Both the position numbers and the translations under genes were made by a program. The notes beneath the pieces were generated by a model. The model searched no databases and was not told where the DNA came from. It saw only the letters and a list, made by a program, of their open reading frames with translations. Shown here piece by piece: positions 1-9,946 of a DNA stretch of 42,214 nucleotides; the first letter of the stretch is position 1, and the number at the start of each line of letters is the position of its first letter. The DNA comes from Polymorphobacter sp. (lineage in GTDB: Bacteria > Pseudomonadota > Alphaproteobacteria > Sphingomonadales > Sphingomonadaceae), in NCBI RefSeq assembly GCF_025362435.1, contig NZ_JANYGL010000076.1, forward strand, positions 1 to 42,214, written 5' to 3'.

Positions 1-686
1 CGCGGCCCGGCCTCGACGAGCGTCGTCTTCATCCGCTTGGAATCGAACACCTCGAGGCCGTACATGGCAAGGCTGTCGGCCGACATGTGGAGCTCGGCCG
101 CAAGCTCGACCCCGGTCGCGCCGCCGCCGACGATCGCGACGCTGACGCACGCATCCGACGCCGGGTCGGCCTGGATCGACCGCGACACGCGCAGGCACTG
201 GTTCAACAGCTTGCGGCGGAAGCGGTCGGCCTCGGCGCGTTCGTCGAGGAAGATGCAATGCTCGCGCACCCCCGGCGTACCGAAGTCATTCGACACCGAC
301 CCGACCGCGAGGACGAGATAGTCGTAGCGAATCCGGTGGCGGCCGATGATCTCGCGCCCGTCCTCGATGATCGGCGCGACGACGATCTGGCGCACCGCCC
401 GGTCGATCGACTCGAGCGCGCCGTCGAAATAGCGATAGCCCCAACGATGGGCGTGGCCGCGGTAGCCGACCTCGTCGAGGTTCGCGTCCAATGATCCGGC
501 CGCGACTTCGTGGAGCAGCGGCTTCCAGATGTGCGTCTGCGCCTTGTCGACGAGGATGATGTCGTAGTCGACCTTGCCGAGCGCCCGCCCCAGTCGCGCG
601 ACGAGCTCGAGCCCGCCGGCGCCCCCGCCGACGACGACGATCTGCGTCTTCTTCGCCTTGGTCGCGAAACCGGGAGCCATCTCCAT
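1..686 (-). CDS. ndh: Type II NADH dehydrogenase (NDH-2), 5' part only
   Basis: Only the first 228 codons are inside the window; the C-terminal part lies beyond base 1. The N terminus has a dinucleotide-binding signature VVVGGGAGGLEL (about residues 16-27) for FAD, and a second Rossmann signature, AIVGGGATGVELAAEL, near residue 180 for NADH. The segment KPLLHEVAAGSLD is typical of NDH-2 and related FAD/NAD(P) oxidoreductases. NDH-2 is a peripheral membrane enzyme that oxidises NADH and reduces ubiquinone without pumping protons. Two ATG codons (686 and 680) are possible starts; neither has a well-spaced ribosome binding site, and the upstream one is given. The gene is divergent from the membrane protein gene at 893. 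The family is well supported; the exact subgroup is less certain because the membrane-anchoring end is missing. Confidence 0.85.
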   Translation of the reverse strand, partial: MEMAPGFATKAKKTQIVVVGGGAGGLELVARLGRALGKVDYDIILVDKAQTHIWKPLLHEVAAGSLDANLDEVGYRGHAHRWGYRYFDGALESIDRAVRQIVVAPIIEDGREIIGRHRIRYDYLVLAVGSVSNDFGTPGVREHCIFLDERAEADRFRRKLLNQCLRVSRSIQADPASDACVSVAIVGGGATGVELAAELHMSADSLAMYGLEVFDSKRMKTTLVEAGP

Positions 687-892
687 CCGCACAAACCCTA
701 TGCCGCCCGCGCCACCGTAGCATCGCGGATGCTATTGTCATCGCGGCACCGTCGCCGCGGGTGGCGATACTCGCATCGCTCGAAGCACTCGTCGTGGCAC
801 CGTCGGGAGAGTGGTTGGCGACCGCAGCGAATACTTCAACGATCGATCGAAAACTGCTATGCGGTACTCCGCTACGAGGGGGATATCGGGCG

Positions 893-1657
893 ATGGCGAC
901 GACGACTTTCGACATGGCACGGCCACGGACACGGCCTCGCTTCTACGTCGGGATGGCGGCGGTCTTCGTCCTCATCGCCTTCGGCGGGTTCATCCCGACC
1001 TACTGGGCGAAGGTTGCGACCGGCACCTTCCACGGCGCGCCGATCTACCACCTCCACGGCCTCGTCCTGTTCACCTGGACGCTCTATTACTTCGCCCAAA
1101 CCGCGCTCGTCGCGGCAGGGCGAACCCTGGATCATCGCAATTGGGGACTCCTCGGCATCGCGCTGGCGACGGCGATCTGCTTCACCGTCGTCCTCGCCGA
1201 GATCACGACCATGCGGGCCGCGGACGCCGCCGGCTTCGGCGACGCGGCGCGGCGCTTCGAGGCGATATCCTTCGTCGGCATCATCGTCTTCGCAACGCTG
1301 TTCATAGCGGCGATCGTCAACATCCGGCGCCCCGAGTGGCACAAGCGGCTGATGATCATGGCGGTGATCCCGATGATGCACGCGGCGATGGCCCGTGTGT
1401 TCCTGACGCTCCTCGCTCCGCCGCACGCCGCCGACGGACCGCCGCCGCCGCTCTTCGTCACCGTCCCGCCGGGGTTGACGGTCGACCTGCTGCTCGTCGC
1501 CGCGATGATCTACGACTGGCGAACCCGCGGCCGCGTCCACCCCGCCTATTTGGTCGGTGTGCCCTTCCTCGTCGCCTCGCAGCTCCTGACGCCCGCCATC
1601 GGCGACAGCGCGGTGTGGATGACCACCGCGCACGCGCTCCAGCATCTGATGGGCTAG
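893..1657 (+). CDS. Uncharacterised multi-span membrane protein
   Basis: A 254-residue protein dominated by hydrophobic helices, with about seven predicted membrane spans by eye, starting near residue 17 after a basic N terminus. Conserved-looking polar positions at helix ends include HLHG, DHRNWG and WHKRLM; histidines in such places could bind a cofactor such as haem, but this is speculation. An open frame reaches back to 761, but the ATG at 893 is preferred because GAGGGGG at 876-882 is a good ribosome binding site. The last four bases overlap the stop of the convergent gene at 1654 (shared CTAG). I do not recognise a named function. The 206 bases upstream, shared with the divergent NADH dehydrogenase gene, show no clear promoter. 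Confidence 0.75.
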   Translation: MATTTFDMARPRTRPRFYVGMAAVFVLIAFGGFIPTYWAKVATGTFHGAPIYHLHGLVLFTWTLYYFAQTALVAAGRTLDHRNWGLLGIALATAICFTVVLAEITTMRAADAAGFGDAARRFEAISFVGIIVFATLFIAAIVNIRRPEWHKRLMIMAVIPMMHAAMARVFLTLLAPPHAADGPPPPLFVTVPPGLTVDLLLVAAMIYDWRTRGRVHPAYLVGVPFLVASQLLTPAIGDSAVWMTTAHALQHLMG

Positions 1658-2004
1658 TAGAAGAAGCGCTCTTCAACGATCTTGCCGTCGACAATCGTGT
1701 AGAGCGCGACTTCGTCGCTTGTCCTCCGCTCGCCGCTTTCCCTGACGGTGATGTCCATCGTCCAGCGGATCGCGATCTGGTTGCCGTTGACGTACGGACC
1801 GTCGGTCGTCGTGCCGTGGACCTCATGGGCGCCGTACCACCATGCGCTCTTGCCCATGACGGCGTCCTTGCCCTCGATCCGCGCCATCGGGCCGTCCATA
1901 GCCTCGACCGAGACGACGTCGTCGGCCCAGTATTTTTCGCCGATGTGGAAGTCCCCGGCCCTGGTCATGGCGACCATGTCGGCAGCGATCTCGCGAATGT
2001 CCAT
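1654..2004 (-). CDS. NTF2-like / SnoaL-like small protein
   Basis: A 116-residue protein with the outline of the NTF2-like (SnoaL) cone fold: an N-terminal helical part with FHIGEKYWADDVVSVE, a middle section GKSAWWYGAHEVHG, and paired beta strands ending VALYTIVDGKIVEERFFY. Family members are either small enzymes acting on hydrophobic substrates or simple ligand-binding domains, so no reaction can be assigned. The frame extends to 2037, but ATG at 2004 is chosen because AGGAGAG sits a few bases upstream. It converges on the membrane protein gene with a 4-bp stop overlap and is divergent from purL. Confidence 0.75.
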   Translation of the reverse strand: MDIREIAADMVAMTRAGDFHIGEKYWADDVVSVEAMDGPMARIEGKDAVMGKSAWWYGAHEVHGTTTDGPYVNGNQIAIRWTMDITVRESGERRTSDEVALYTIVDGKIVEERFFY

Positions 2005-2095
2005 GTCGTCTCTCCTGTTGTAGCCCGCGTGGAACATAACAGAAACATCATGACAGGGGAATGACAGGTTGCGCGGCCTTCGCTATGCCCGGAAT

Positions 2096-4255
2096 ATGAC
2101 CGAAATCACCCCAGCGATCGTTGCCGACCACGGCCTGACCGAGGCCGAATATGCCGAGGTGGTGACCTCGTTGGGGCGCACGCCGAACCTGCTCGAACTC
2201 GGCATCTTCTCGGTGATGTGGTCCGAGCATTGTTCGTACAAGTCATCGCGGATGCACCTGAAAAAGCTGCCGACGACCGCGCCGTGGGTGATCTGTGGGC
2301 CCGGCGAGAATGCCGGGGTCATCGACATCGGCGACGGCGACGCGGCGATCTTCAAGATGGAAAGCCACAATCACCCGAGCTTCATCGAGCCGTACCAGGG
2401 CGCGGCGACCGGGGTCGGCGGGATCTTGCGCGACGTCTTCACGATGGGTGCGCGCCCGGTCGCGAACCTCAATGCGCTGCGTTTCGGCGAAGTCGACGCA
2501 CCGCGGATGAAGCACCTGATCAAGGGCGTCGTGGCCGGCATTGGCGGCTATGGCAATTGCGTCGGCGTGCCGACCGTCGGCGGCGAGACCAACTTCCACG
2601 CCGCGTACAACGGCAACATCCTCGTCAATGCGATGACCGTCGGAGTCGCCCGGCAGGACAAGATTTTCTACAGCGCTGCCGCCGGGATCGGCAATTCGGT
2701 CGTCTATGTCGGATCGAAGACCGGGCGCGACGGTATCCACGGCGCGACGATGGCGTCGGCGCAGTTCACCGAGGGCGACGAGGACAAACGCCCGACGGTC
2801 CAGGTCGGCGACCCGTTCACCGAGAAACTGCTGATCGAGGCATGCCTCGAGCTGATGGCGTCGGACGCGATCGTCGCGATCCAGGACATGGGCGCGGCCG
2901 GGCTGACGTCGTCGTCGGTCGAGATGGCATCGAAGGGCGGCGTCGGGCTGCTCCTCGACATGGACGCGGTGCCCGTGCGCGAGACGCACATGACGCCGTA
3001 CGAGATGATGCTCAGCGAATCGCAGGAGCGGATGCTGATGGTCCTCAAGCCGGGGCGCGAGGCGTTCGCCGAGGCGATTTTTGCCAAGTGGGAGCTCGAC
3101 TTCGCGGTCATCGGGCACGTCACCGATACCGAGCGGCTGGTGCTGACCTTCGGCGGCGAGACAGTTGCCGACATTCCGCTTGGCCCGCTCGCCGACAAGG
3201 CCCCGCTGTACGACCGGCCGCATGTTGCGACGCCGAAGCGCGCGCCGCTGACCGACGTCTCCGAGTCGACCGATCTTGCCGCCGACCTGCTCAAGCTGAT
3301 GGCGTGCCCCGACATCGCCTCGAAGCGTTGGATCTGGGAGCAATACGACCACATGGTCGGTGCCGACACGCTCCAGCGCCCGGGCGGCGATGCGGCGGTA
3401 ATTCGGGTCCACGGCACGCGCAAGGCGCTGGCGATGACGACCGATTGCACGCCGCGCTATTGCTTCGCCGACCCGTACGAAGGCGGCAAGCAGGCGGTCG
3501 CCGAGACGTGGCGCAACCTGATCGCGGTCGGGGCGAAGCCGCTCGCGATCACCGACTGCATGAACTTCGGCAACCCGCAGCGCCCCGAGATCATGGGGCA
3601 GTTCGTCGGCTGCATCGAGGGCATGGCGGAGGCGTGCCGCACGCTCGACTATCCGGTCGTGAGCGGCAACGTCAGCCTGTACAACGAGACCGACGGGACG
3701 GGCATCCTGCCGACCCCGGCGATCGGCGGCGTCGGGCTGATTGACGACTACGCGCATGCGATGACAATGGGGTTCAAGGCGGAGGGCGAGGCGATCTGGC
3801 TGGTCGGGGCCGGCGCTGGGCACCTTGGCCAGTCGCTGTGGCTGCGCGAGCTGCACGGACGCGAGGACGGTCCGCCGCCGCCGGTCGATCTGACTGCCGA
3901 GCGGACGGCGGGCGATTTCGTCCGGATGCTGATCGAGCATGGCACGGCAACTGCGGTCCACGACCTGTCCGATGGCGGCCTCGCGGTCGCGCTCGCCGAA
4001 ATGGCGCTGGCGGGCAAGATCGGGGCACGCATCACCGCGCCGTTGACGGCCGCCGCCGCGTTCGGTGAGGACCAGGGGCGTTACCTCGTCACGATCGATG
4101 CCGGGACCGACTTCGGCGACGCACCGGTGCCGCTCACCCGCATCGGCACGACCGGCGGCGACGCGCTCCTCATCGCTGGCGTGGCGATCGCGCTAACCGA
4201 CCTCCGCGCCGCGCATCAAGGCGCGTTCCCGGCGATGATGGCGCAGGCGACATGA
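2096..4255 (+). CDS. purL: Phosphoribosylformylglycinamidine synthase subunit PurL
   Basis: This 719-residue protein is the small-type PurL, which converts FGAR to FGAM using ATP and ammonia in the fourth step of purine synthesis. It needs separate PurS and PurQ partners, not seen in this window. The N terminus has the family hallmarks [10 protein letters not shown] and [21 protein letters not shown], followed by [15 protein letters not shown]; the second half repeats the AIR-synthase-like fold ([38 protein letters not shown]). The length is normal for this class. An upstream ATG-less extension to 2069 is open, but MTEITPAIV at 2096 matches the usual N terminus. The stop overlaps the next start as ATGA, so it heads a four-gene operon reaching to 5479. 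Confidence 0.97.
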   Translation: MTEITPAIVADHGLTEAEYAEVVTSLGRTPNLLELGIFSVMWSEHCSYKSSRMHLKKLPTTAPWVICGPGENAGVIDIGDGDAAIFKMESHNHPSFIEPYQGAATGVGGILRDVFTMGARPVANLNALRFGEVDAPRMKHLIKGVVAGIGGYGNCVGVPTVGGETNFHAAYNGNILVNAMTVGVARQDKIFYSAAAGIGNSVVYVGSKTGRDGIHGATMASAQFTEGDEDKRPTVQVGDPFTEKLLIEACLELMASDAIVAIQDMGAAGLTSSSVEMASKGGVGLLLDMDAVPVRETHMTPYEMMLSESQERMLMVLKPGREAFAEAIFAKWELDFAVIGHVTDTERLVLTFGGETVADIPLGPLADKAPLYDRPHVATPKRAPLTDVSESTDLAADLLKLMACPDIASKRWIWEQYDHMVGADTLQRPGGDAAVIRVHGTRKALAMTTDCTPRYCFADPYEGGKQAVAETWRNLIAVGAKPLAITDCMNFGNPQRPEIMGQFVGCIEGMAEACRTLDYPVVSGNVSLYNETDGTGILPTPAIGGVGLIDDYAHAMTMGFKAEGEAIWLVGAGAGHLGQSLWLRELHGREDGPPPPVDLTAERTAGDFVRMLIEHGTATAVHDLSDGGLAVALAEMALAGKIGARITAPLTAAAAFGEDQGRYLVTIDAGTDFGDAPVPLTRIGTTGGDALLIAGVAIALTDLRAAHQGAFPAMMAQAT

Positions 4256-4569
4256 CCTACGTCCTCCTCGTCTTTGCCGGCGCCTTGCTGTGCAACTGCA
4301 TCCCGCACCTTGCGGCGGGATTGCGCGGGGAGGCGTTTCCGACGCCGTTCGCTTCGCCGCCGGGCAAGGGGCTGTCGCCGCCGGTGATCAACTTCGTCTG
4401 GGGGACGGCAAACCTGCTGATCGGCATTTCACTGCTGCCGCGGCTTGCCGACGCCGATCCGCAGTTCGGGCGGCTGGCGCTGCTGGTCGGGTTCCTCGCG
4501 GTCGGCATCTACACGTCGCTGCATTTCGGCCGGGTCCGCGGCGGTCGCCATGACGAGGAGCGCCTGTGA
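4252..4569 (+). CDS. Small membrane protein, function unknown
   Basis: A 105-residue protein with three likely membrane-spanning segments: residues 3-20, about 45-62, and about 72-91. The motif [19 protein letters not shown] followed by a glycine-rich [16 protein letters not shown] resembles a widespread family of small bacterial membrane proteins known only as hypothetical. It starts at the ATG that overlaps the purL stop (ATGA) and ends in a GTGA overlap with the next gene, so it is almost certainly translated as part of the purL operon. Nothing ties it to purine synthesis; the link may be only transcriptional. Confidence 0.75.
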   Translation: MTYVLLVFAGALLCNCIPHLAAGLRGEAFPTPFASPPGKGLSPPVINFVWGTANLLIGISLLPRLADADPQFGRLALLVGFLAVGIYTSLHFGRVRGGRHDEERL

Positions 4570-4961
4570 CCGAGGGTGACCGCAACGCCTCGCCGCGCAC
4601 GATCATCGTCGGGCGGGGGATCAATCTCGCCGAGCACGCGCTGCTGCTGATCATCGCGCTGATGACGATCGGCGCCGCGGTGGGGGAGGTCTGGCGCGTC
4701 ATCCAGGTGCGCGAGATCAGCCTCGCCGATATCCTGCTGATGTTCCTCTATACCGAGGTGATCGGCATGATCGGGGTATTCTACACCGGCAAGGGCAACG
4801 CCTTCGTCTACCCGATCTTCATCGCCATCACCGCGCTCGCCCGGTTGATCGTGCTGCAGGGCAAGAACATGGCGCCCGAGAATATCGTTTTCGAAGCGAG
4901 CGCGATCCTGCTCCTCGCCATCGCGGCGGCGGTCATCACGCGGACTGGGAGAAGCAAGTGA
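4566..4961 (+). CDS. PsiE-like membrane protein
   Basis: A 131-residue protein resembling the PsiE family (phosphate-starvation-inducible E), small inner-membrane proteins of unknown biochemical role. Four membrane segments can be seen: about residues 20-42, 55-73 (ADILLMFLYTEVIGMIGVFY), 80-97 and 107-125. The pattern LYTEVIGM followed by a polar loop and PIFIAITALARLIV fits the family. The start is GTG, overlapping the previous stop as GTGA; the C terminus overlaps the next GTG in the same way. The assignment is by family resemblance only; phosphate control cannot be seen, as there is no Pho box in the operon. Confidence 0.7.
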   Translation: MTEGDRNASPRTIIVGRGINLAEHALLLIIALMTIGAAVGEVWRVIQVREISLADILLMFLYTEVIGMIGVFYTGKGNAFVYPIFIAITALARLIVLQGKNMAPENIVFEASAILLLAIAAAVITRTGRSK

Positions 4962-5479
4962 CGCTTTCGCTTTATTCGGCAACGGTGCCGTCGTTCCAGC
5001 AGATCGTCACGTCGCTCGCGGCTTTCGTCGACAAGGGCGAGGCGTTCGCCACGACCAGCGGCATCGACCCCGCAACCTTGGTCACCGCGAAGCTAGCCCC
5101 CGACATGCTCGGCTTCGCTTATCAGGTGAAATCGGTCGCGGTGCATTCGGTCGGCGCGATCTCCGGGATCCGGGCAGGGGAGTTCGCGCCCGACATGACC
5201 CCGCCGCCCGCCGATTTTGCAGCGTTGCGCACGCTGCTCGCCGACACTGCGGCGGCGCTGGCGGCGATCAATCCGGCCGAAGTTGACGGCTTCGTCGGCG
5301 GGGACATGGCGTTCGTCTTCCGCGAGCATCGCGTGCCGTATCTGGCCGAGGACTTCCTGCTGTCGTTCAGCCTGCCGAATTTCTATTTCCATGCGACGAC
5401 GGCATACGGCATCCTGCGCGCGCAGGGCGTGCCGCTCGGCAAGCGCGACTATCTCGGACGCCCGCGCATCAGAGCGTAA
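4958..5479 (+). CDS. DUF1993 family protein
   Basis: A 173-residue cytoplasmic protein of the DUF1993 family, helical and related in outline to DinB-like four-helix bundles. The start TLSLYSATVPSFQQIVTSL and the end LPNFYFHATTAYGILRAQGVPLGKRDYLG are characteristic: the family usually ends with a His in FHxxTAYxILR and a GKxDYLG tail. No enzymatic role is established. GTG start overlaps the previous stop (GTGA), making it the last gene of the purL operon. Its stop lies three bases from the stop of the convergent gene at 5483, leaving no room for a separate terminator. Confidence 0.85.
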   Translation: MTLSLYSATVPSFQQIVTSLAAFVDKGEAFATTSGIDPATLVTAKLAPDMLGFAYQVKSVAVHSVGAISGIRAGEFAPDMTPPPADFAALRTLLADTAAALAAINPAEVDGFVGGDMAFVFREHRVPYLAEDFLLSFSLPNFYFHATTAYGILRAQGVPLGKRDYLGRPRIRA

Positions 5480-5482
5480 TTC

Positions 5483-5865
5483 TCAGGGTGCGACCGTGCG
5501 GATGTACGGCACGAAGTTGCCGAGCTTGGCGCGGGCGATCGTCGCGCCCGAGTTCTCGTTGACGACCCCGACGGGTTCGTCGCGGCATAGCCGGGCCTGG
5601 GCGAAGTCGACCTTCAGGCTGACACCGTCGTGGATGAAGCTCGCCCCCGACGACGGACGGTTGAGGTAGGTTACGCCGCCGGTCCTCATCTCATAGACGA
5701 TGCCGCCGTCGACGAGGTGGACCTTGTCGATGCCGAGGCCGTCGATGCAGTCGACCGGCGTTCCGGCGACCCGGTTGCCCACGAGGGTCGCAAGGTGGTC
5801 GGCGGGGAGGGCGCTCGCGACACTGGCCGACATTGCCGCTGCAGTAATCGCCACGATCGCTCGCA

Positions 5866-5869
<4 letters not shown>
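5483..5869 (-). CDS. Small exported protein, function unknown
   Basis: A 128-residue protein with a clear signal peptide: basic start MMRA, a hydrophobic stretch IVAITAAAMSASVA and likely cleavage after ASA around residue 20. The mature part has two cysteines (C41 and C94) that could form a disulfide, and ends in a hydrophobic LGNFVPYIR motif. Similar small exported proteins occur in sphingomonads and are annotated only as hypothetical. The start ATG overlaps the stop of bcp as ATGA, so it is the last gene of the glnE-bcp operon. No function is proposed. Confidence 0.75.
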
Positions 5870-6327
<458 letters not shown>

Positions 6328-6329
6328 CG

Positions 6330-9005
6330 TCAGTCTCCCCGGATGTTGAATATTTCGCTCCATGCCGCACGAACCGCCGCCTTGGCGAGTCCGAGTGCGG
6401 CCTCGGCGGCGGCGAAATCGGTCGCACCCGTTGCCTTCGCGAGCAGCGCCTCGACCGGTTGCGGAAAACGCTTCGGCAGCGCGCCGGTGACGACGAGGCG
6501 GAGGAGCGCGAGGACGCGGGTCAGCGTGTCGTGCGCAACGACCAGATCCTCGGGGACGCGACCCGCCGCTGCCAGCGCGACGAGCGCCGCGCGCAGGTCG
6601 GGGGTCATCGCAATGCGGTCGCGGAGCTGGAGGAAGTGGACGATGAACTCGAGGTCGACGAGGCCGCCAGCCCCCAGCTTGACGTCCCACGCACCGCCGC
6701 CGGGTTTCGCCGCCGCGATGTCGCGGCGCATCGCGAGCACGTCGCGGCGGAGGGCTGCCGGGTCACGCGGACGGTCGAGGATCATGGTAACGACCCGCTC
6801 GACCTCGCCCTGGTCGCCGGCTGTTCCGGCGACGACCCGCGCGCGGCACAGCGCCATGTGCTCCCACGTTTCGGCTTCGTCGGACTGGTAGCGAGCGAAG
6901 CTGGCGACCGTCACCGCGAGCAGCCCCTTCGCTCCCGATGGGCGCAGGCGCGTGTCGACTTCGTACAGCGCACCCGCCGCGGTCGGCACCGACAGCGCCG
7001 CGGTCAGCCGCGCGGCGACGCGCTGGAACCAGACCGTCGCGCTCAGCGGCTTCGCTCCGGTCGATTCGGCGGCGTGCTCGCCGGTGAACAGATAGACGAG
7101 GTCGAGGTCCGAGGCGTGGGTCAACGCCCGCCCGCCGTAGCGCCCGAGGCCGAGGACGACGAGGCGGCAGCCGGGGACTTCGCCATGAACGCTCGCGAAG
7201 TCTGCGACAACGGCGTCGGCGAGCGTCGCTACCGCGGCATCAGCGACGTCGCTGAGGTCGGCCCCGACGCCGAGCGGATCACGCCCCTCGATCAGCTGCG
7301 CGCCGAGCTGGAAACGGCGGTCGGCGGTCCATAGCCGCGTCCGGTCGAGACGCTGTTCGAACGTCGCCGCACCGACCGCAGCGGTCAGTTCCCCGGTCAG
7401 CGCCGTGACGCCCGGCAGCGGGGCGAAGCTGTCGCGCGCGAGCAAGGCGTCGAACAATGCCGGACGCCGGGCTAGGGCGTCAGCGAGCACGGGGGCGATC
7501 GAGAGCAGGCGCCCGAGCAAAGGCAGCAGCTTCGGGTTCGCCGCGAGCAGCGCAAAGAACTGCACCCCGGCCGGCAGGTCGGCGAGGAAGGTATCGAGCC
7601 GCGATGCTGCGTGCGCCGGGTCGGCGGCCTGCGCCAGCGCTTTGAGCAAGTCCGGGAGCAGCGTTTCGAACGCGCGCTTGGCATCGTCCGACCGCAGCGC
7701 GCGATACCTGCCGCTTCGCCACTTGACGATCAAGGGCACGAAGGCGGCGGCGACCTTGTTGCGCTTGCACCACCCGCTCGGGTCGGCGGGAATTTGCGGC
7801 GTGGTGTCACCTGCGTCCGCGATCAGGCGATCGTAGCGTCGCGCGACCTGCCCGGTCACCGCGCGCAACTGCCGGGTCAGTTCCTGCGGCCCGTCGAACC
7901 CGCTCAACCGCGCCCACGCCTGCCGCTGGCCGAGCGTCGCCGGAACGCTGTGGGTCTGCTCGTCGCCGATCATCTGTAGCCGGTGCTCGAGCGTCCGCAG
8001 CCAGCGATAGGCATCGCCGAGCGCTGCCGCGTCCTCGGTGCCGATCCGACCGGCGGCGGCGAGTGCGGCCAGCGCATCGAGCGTCGCCGGAGCTTGAAGC
8101 GCCGCGTCTCGCCCGCCCCAGACGAGCTGGTGGATCTGGGTGAAGAACTCGATTTCGCGGATGCCGCCGCGGCCGCGCTTGAGATCGAAGCGTGGACCAA
8201 CTGCCTGGCCGCTTTCGAAATGGTCGCGGATGCGGAGCGACACCGCCTTGATGTCGCGGATCGCGGTATAATCGAGGCTCCGCCGCCAGACGAACGGGCG
8301 GATCGCGGCGAGGAAGCCCTGGCCGAGCGCGATGTCGCCGGCGCAGGCCCGCGCGCGGATGAACGCGGTCCGCTCCCACGTCTCGGCCTCCGACTGGTAA
8401 TATTGCTCGGCGGCGGCGAGGGGCATCGCGATCGGGGTGATCTCCGACGACGGCCGCAGCCGCAGGTCGACGCGGAAGACATAGCCGTCGACGGTGCGGT
8501 CCTGCATGATCGCGACGACGCGCCGGGCGATGCGGACCGCGGCCTCGGCGGGATCCTCGCGTGGTCGGAGGGTAACGGCGTCGTAGAGCAGGATCAGGTC
8601 GACGTCGGACGAGTAGTTGAGCTCGTGGCTGCCGAGCTTGCCGAGGGCGATCGCGACGAAACCGGTGTTCGCGGCACCACGCTCGGCGAGCGCCGCCGCG
8701 ATCGCCGTGTCGAGCGCAGCGTCGGCAAAGTTCGACAGCGCGACGGTGACGCGCTCAAGCGGCCATTCCCCCGACAGGTCGGCGAGCGCGACGATCAGTG
8801 CGACATCGGCCTTGGCAGTCCGCAGCCGCGTCTCGACCGGCAGGGTGTCGTCGAGCGCCATCGCGGCGGCGAGCGCGGCATCGAACCCCTCTGCCCCGAT
8901 CCGGGCAACCGTTGCAGTCCGCCGCCGGATTACACCGCGGAGATAGGTCGAGTTCGCCTCGGCAAGCGAAATGGCGGCAGTGAGCGAGGCGGACGGCGGC
9001 GTCAT
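6330..9005 (-). CDS. glnE: Bifunctional glutamine synthetase adenylyltransferase/deadenylase
   Basis: GlnE controls glutamine synthetase by adding AMP when nitrogen is plentiful and removing it when scarce, responding to PII proteins. The 891-residue protein has two nucleotidyltransferase domains. The N-terminal one (deadenylase) has ALGKLGSHELNYSSDVDLIL around residue 125; the C-terminal one (adenylyltransferase) has GLGRYGGRALTHASDLDLVY around residue 620, each with the catalytic DxD. It is somewhat shorter than the E. coli enzyme (946 residues), mainly at the N terminus. It heads the glnE-bcp-exported protein operon on the minus strand. No nitrogen-control promoter was recognised in the 165-bp gap upstream. 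Confidence 0.95.
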   Translation of the reverse strand: MTPPSASLTAAISLAEANSTYLRGVIRRRTATVARIGAEGFDAALAAAMALDDTLPVETRLRTAKADVALIVALADLSGEWPLERVTVALSNFADAALDTAIAAALAERGAANTGFVAIALGKLGSHELNYSSDVDLILLYDAVTLRPREDPAEAAVRIARRVVAIMQDRTVDGYVFRVDLRLRPSSEITPIAMPLAAAEQYYQSEAETWERTAFIRARACAGDIALGQGFLAAIRPFVWRRSLDYTAIRDIKAVSLRIRDHFESGQAVGPRFDLKRGRGGIREIEFFTQIHQLVWGGRDAALQAPATLDALAALAAAGRIGTEDAAALGDAYRWLRTLEHRLQMIGDEQTHSVPATLGQRQAWARLSGFDGPQELTRQLRAVTGQVARRYDRLIADAGDTTPQIPADPSGWCKRNKVAAAFVPLIVKWRSGRYRALRSDDAKRAFETLLPDLLKALAQAADPAHAASRLDTFLADLPAGVQFFALLAANPKLLPLLGRLLSIAPVLADALARRPALFDALLARDSFAPLPGVTALTGELTAAVGAATFEQRLDRTRLWTADRRFQLGAQLIEGRDPLGVGADLSDVADAAVATLADAVVADFASVHGEVPGCRLVVLGLGRYGGRALTHASDLDLVYLFTGEHAAESTGAKPLSATVWFQRVAARLTAALSVPTAAGALYEVDTRLRPSGAKGLLAVTVASFARYQSDEAETWEHMALCRARVVAGTAGDQGEVERVVTMILDRPRDPAALRRDVLAMRRDIAAAKPGGGAWDVKLGAGGLVDLEFIVHFLQLRDRIAMTPDLRAALVALAAAGRVPEDLVVAHDTLTRVLALLRLVVTGALPKRFPQPVEALLAKATGATDFAAAEAALGLAKAAVRAAWSEIFNIRGD

Positions 9006-9106
9006 CGCTCGACCTTGGCGCCTTTTAAGCTTTGGGTCACGCGGTTGCGACGCGGTACCCGGACCTCCTCTATCTGCCAGATGGAGCGGAGAAGCATGCG
9101 GCTGTC

Positions 9107-9135
9107 TTGGGCCGTGTCTGGCAATTTGCTACCAT
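9107..9135 (+). promoter_or_regulatory. Candidate promoter for the VOC/DUF1428 genes
   Basis: TTGGGC at 9107-9112 and TACCAT at 9130-9135 are separated by 17 bases and lie about 30 bp before the start at 9171. Both hexamers deviate from the sigma-70 consensus, so this is only a plausible placement. Confidence 0.3.
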
Positions 9136-9170
9136 CTGCCCGCGACTCGACGCCGCAGGGAGGGATGTTC

Positions 9171-9593
9171 ATGGCAACGCAGAATCAAGGACCGACCGGG
9201 GGCCTGACCCCGCACATCATGATCCTGAACAACCGTGCCGCCGAAGCGATCACCTTCTACAAGGCGGCATTCGGTGCTGAAGAGCGTGTGCGTATGCTTG
9301 CCGACGACGGTGTCCGGCTGATGCATGCGCATCTGGAGATCAATGGCTCATCGTTGATGCTCGCCGACGACTTCCCTGAGTATAAAGGGCCCGGAGCCAC
9401 TCCCGAAGGGTCGCCGGCCGGGATCGTACTTCACCTACAGGTCGACGATGCCGATGCGTGGTTCGAGCGTGCGGTCGCGGCTGGAGCAACCGTGCGGATG
9501 CCGCTACAGGACATGTTCTGGGGCGACCGCTACGGCCATCTCGGCGATCCGTTCGGCTTCGTCTGGTCGATCGCCACGCCGATCAAGGCCTAA
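9171..9593 (+). CDS. VOC (glyoxalase/PhnB-like) family protein
   Basis: A 140-residue protein of the vicinal oxygen chelate fold, PhnB-like branch. It has the typical paired beta-alpha-beta-beta-beta modules: LTPHIMILNNRAAEAITFYK, then GIVLHLQVDDADAWFERAVA, GATVRMPLQDMFWGDRYGHLGDPFGFVW. The closing W-G-D-R-x-G-x-x-x-D-P-F-G pattern is characteristic. The substrate is unknown; members include small-molecule transferases, dioxygenases and resistance proteins. Two in-frame ATGs exist (9165 and 9171); 9171 is preferred because the GGAGGG just upstream is then correctly spaced. It forms a two-gene unit with the DUF1428 gene four bases downstream. Confidence 0.88.
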   Translation: MATQNQGPTGGLTPHIMILNNRAAEAITFYKAAFGAEERVRMLADDGVRLMHAHLEINGSSLMLADDFPEYKGPGATPEGSPAGIVLHLQVDDADAWFERAVAAGATVRMPLQDMFWGDRYGHLGDPFGFVWSIATPIKA

Positions 9594-9597
9594 GGCG

Positions 9598-9945
9598 ATG
9601 TACATCGATGGTTTCGTAATCGCCGTGCCGACCGCCAACCGCGACGCCTTCATCGACCATGCCCGGACGGTCGACAAGATGTTCCTCGAGTACGGGGCTC
9701 GCCGCATCGTCGAGGGTTGGGGCGAAGATGTTCCGAAGGGGACGACGACCGACTTCGCCCGCGCGGTACAGGCGACTGCCGACGAGACCGTCGCATTTGC
9801 GTGGATCGAATGGCCCGACAAGGCGACGCGCGATGCAGCGATGGAGAAAATCCGGAACGATCCGCGCATGATGGGACCACCGCCGCCGTTCGATGGCAAG
9901 CGAATGATCTTCGGCGGCTTCGAGCCGGTGGTCGACCTCAGCTAG
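9598..9945 (+). CDS. DUF1428 family protein
   Basis: A 115-residue protein of the DUF1428 family (dimeric alpha/beta barrel outline). The N-terminal MYIDGFVIAVPTANRD and the segment GWGEDVPKGTTTDFARAV, followed by FAWIEWPDKATRDAAMEKI and MPPPPFDGKRMIFGGF-like ending, fit the family closely. No biochemical role is known. It begins four bases after the stop of the VOC gene and has no strong ribosome binding site, so translation is probably coupled. Its stop is one base away from the stop of the convergent stress sigma factor gene. Confidence 0.88.
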   Translation: MYIDGFVIAVPTANRDAFIDHARTVDKMFLEYGARRIVEGWGEDVPKGTTTDFARAVQATADETVAFAWIEWPDKATRDAAMEKIRNDPRMMGPPPPFDGKRMIFGGFEPVVDLS

Positions 9946-9946
9946 G

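Noticed and set aside
738-932. A 64-codon minus-strand frame before the membrane protein gene
   Set aside because: It overlaps the start of the gene at 893, has no ribosome binding site and has no recognisable protein features.
2243-3961. Long minus-strand open frame inside purL
   Set aside because: It is a shadow frame produced by the strong third-position GC bias of purL; similar frames oppose secA, rpsG/rpsL, fusA and addA.
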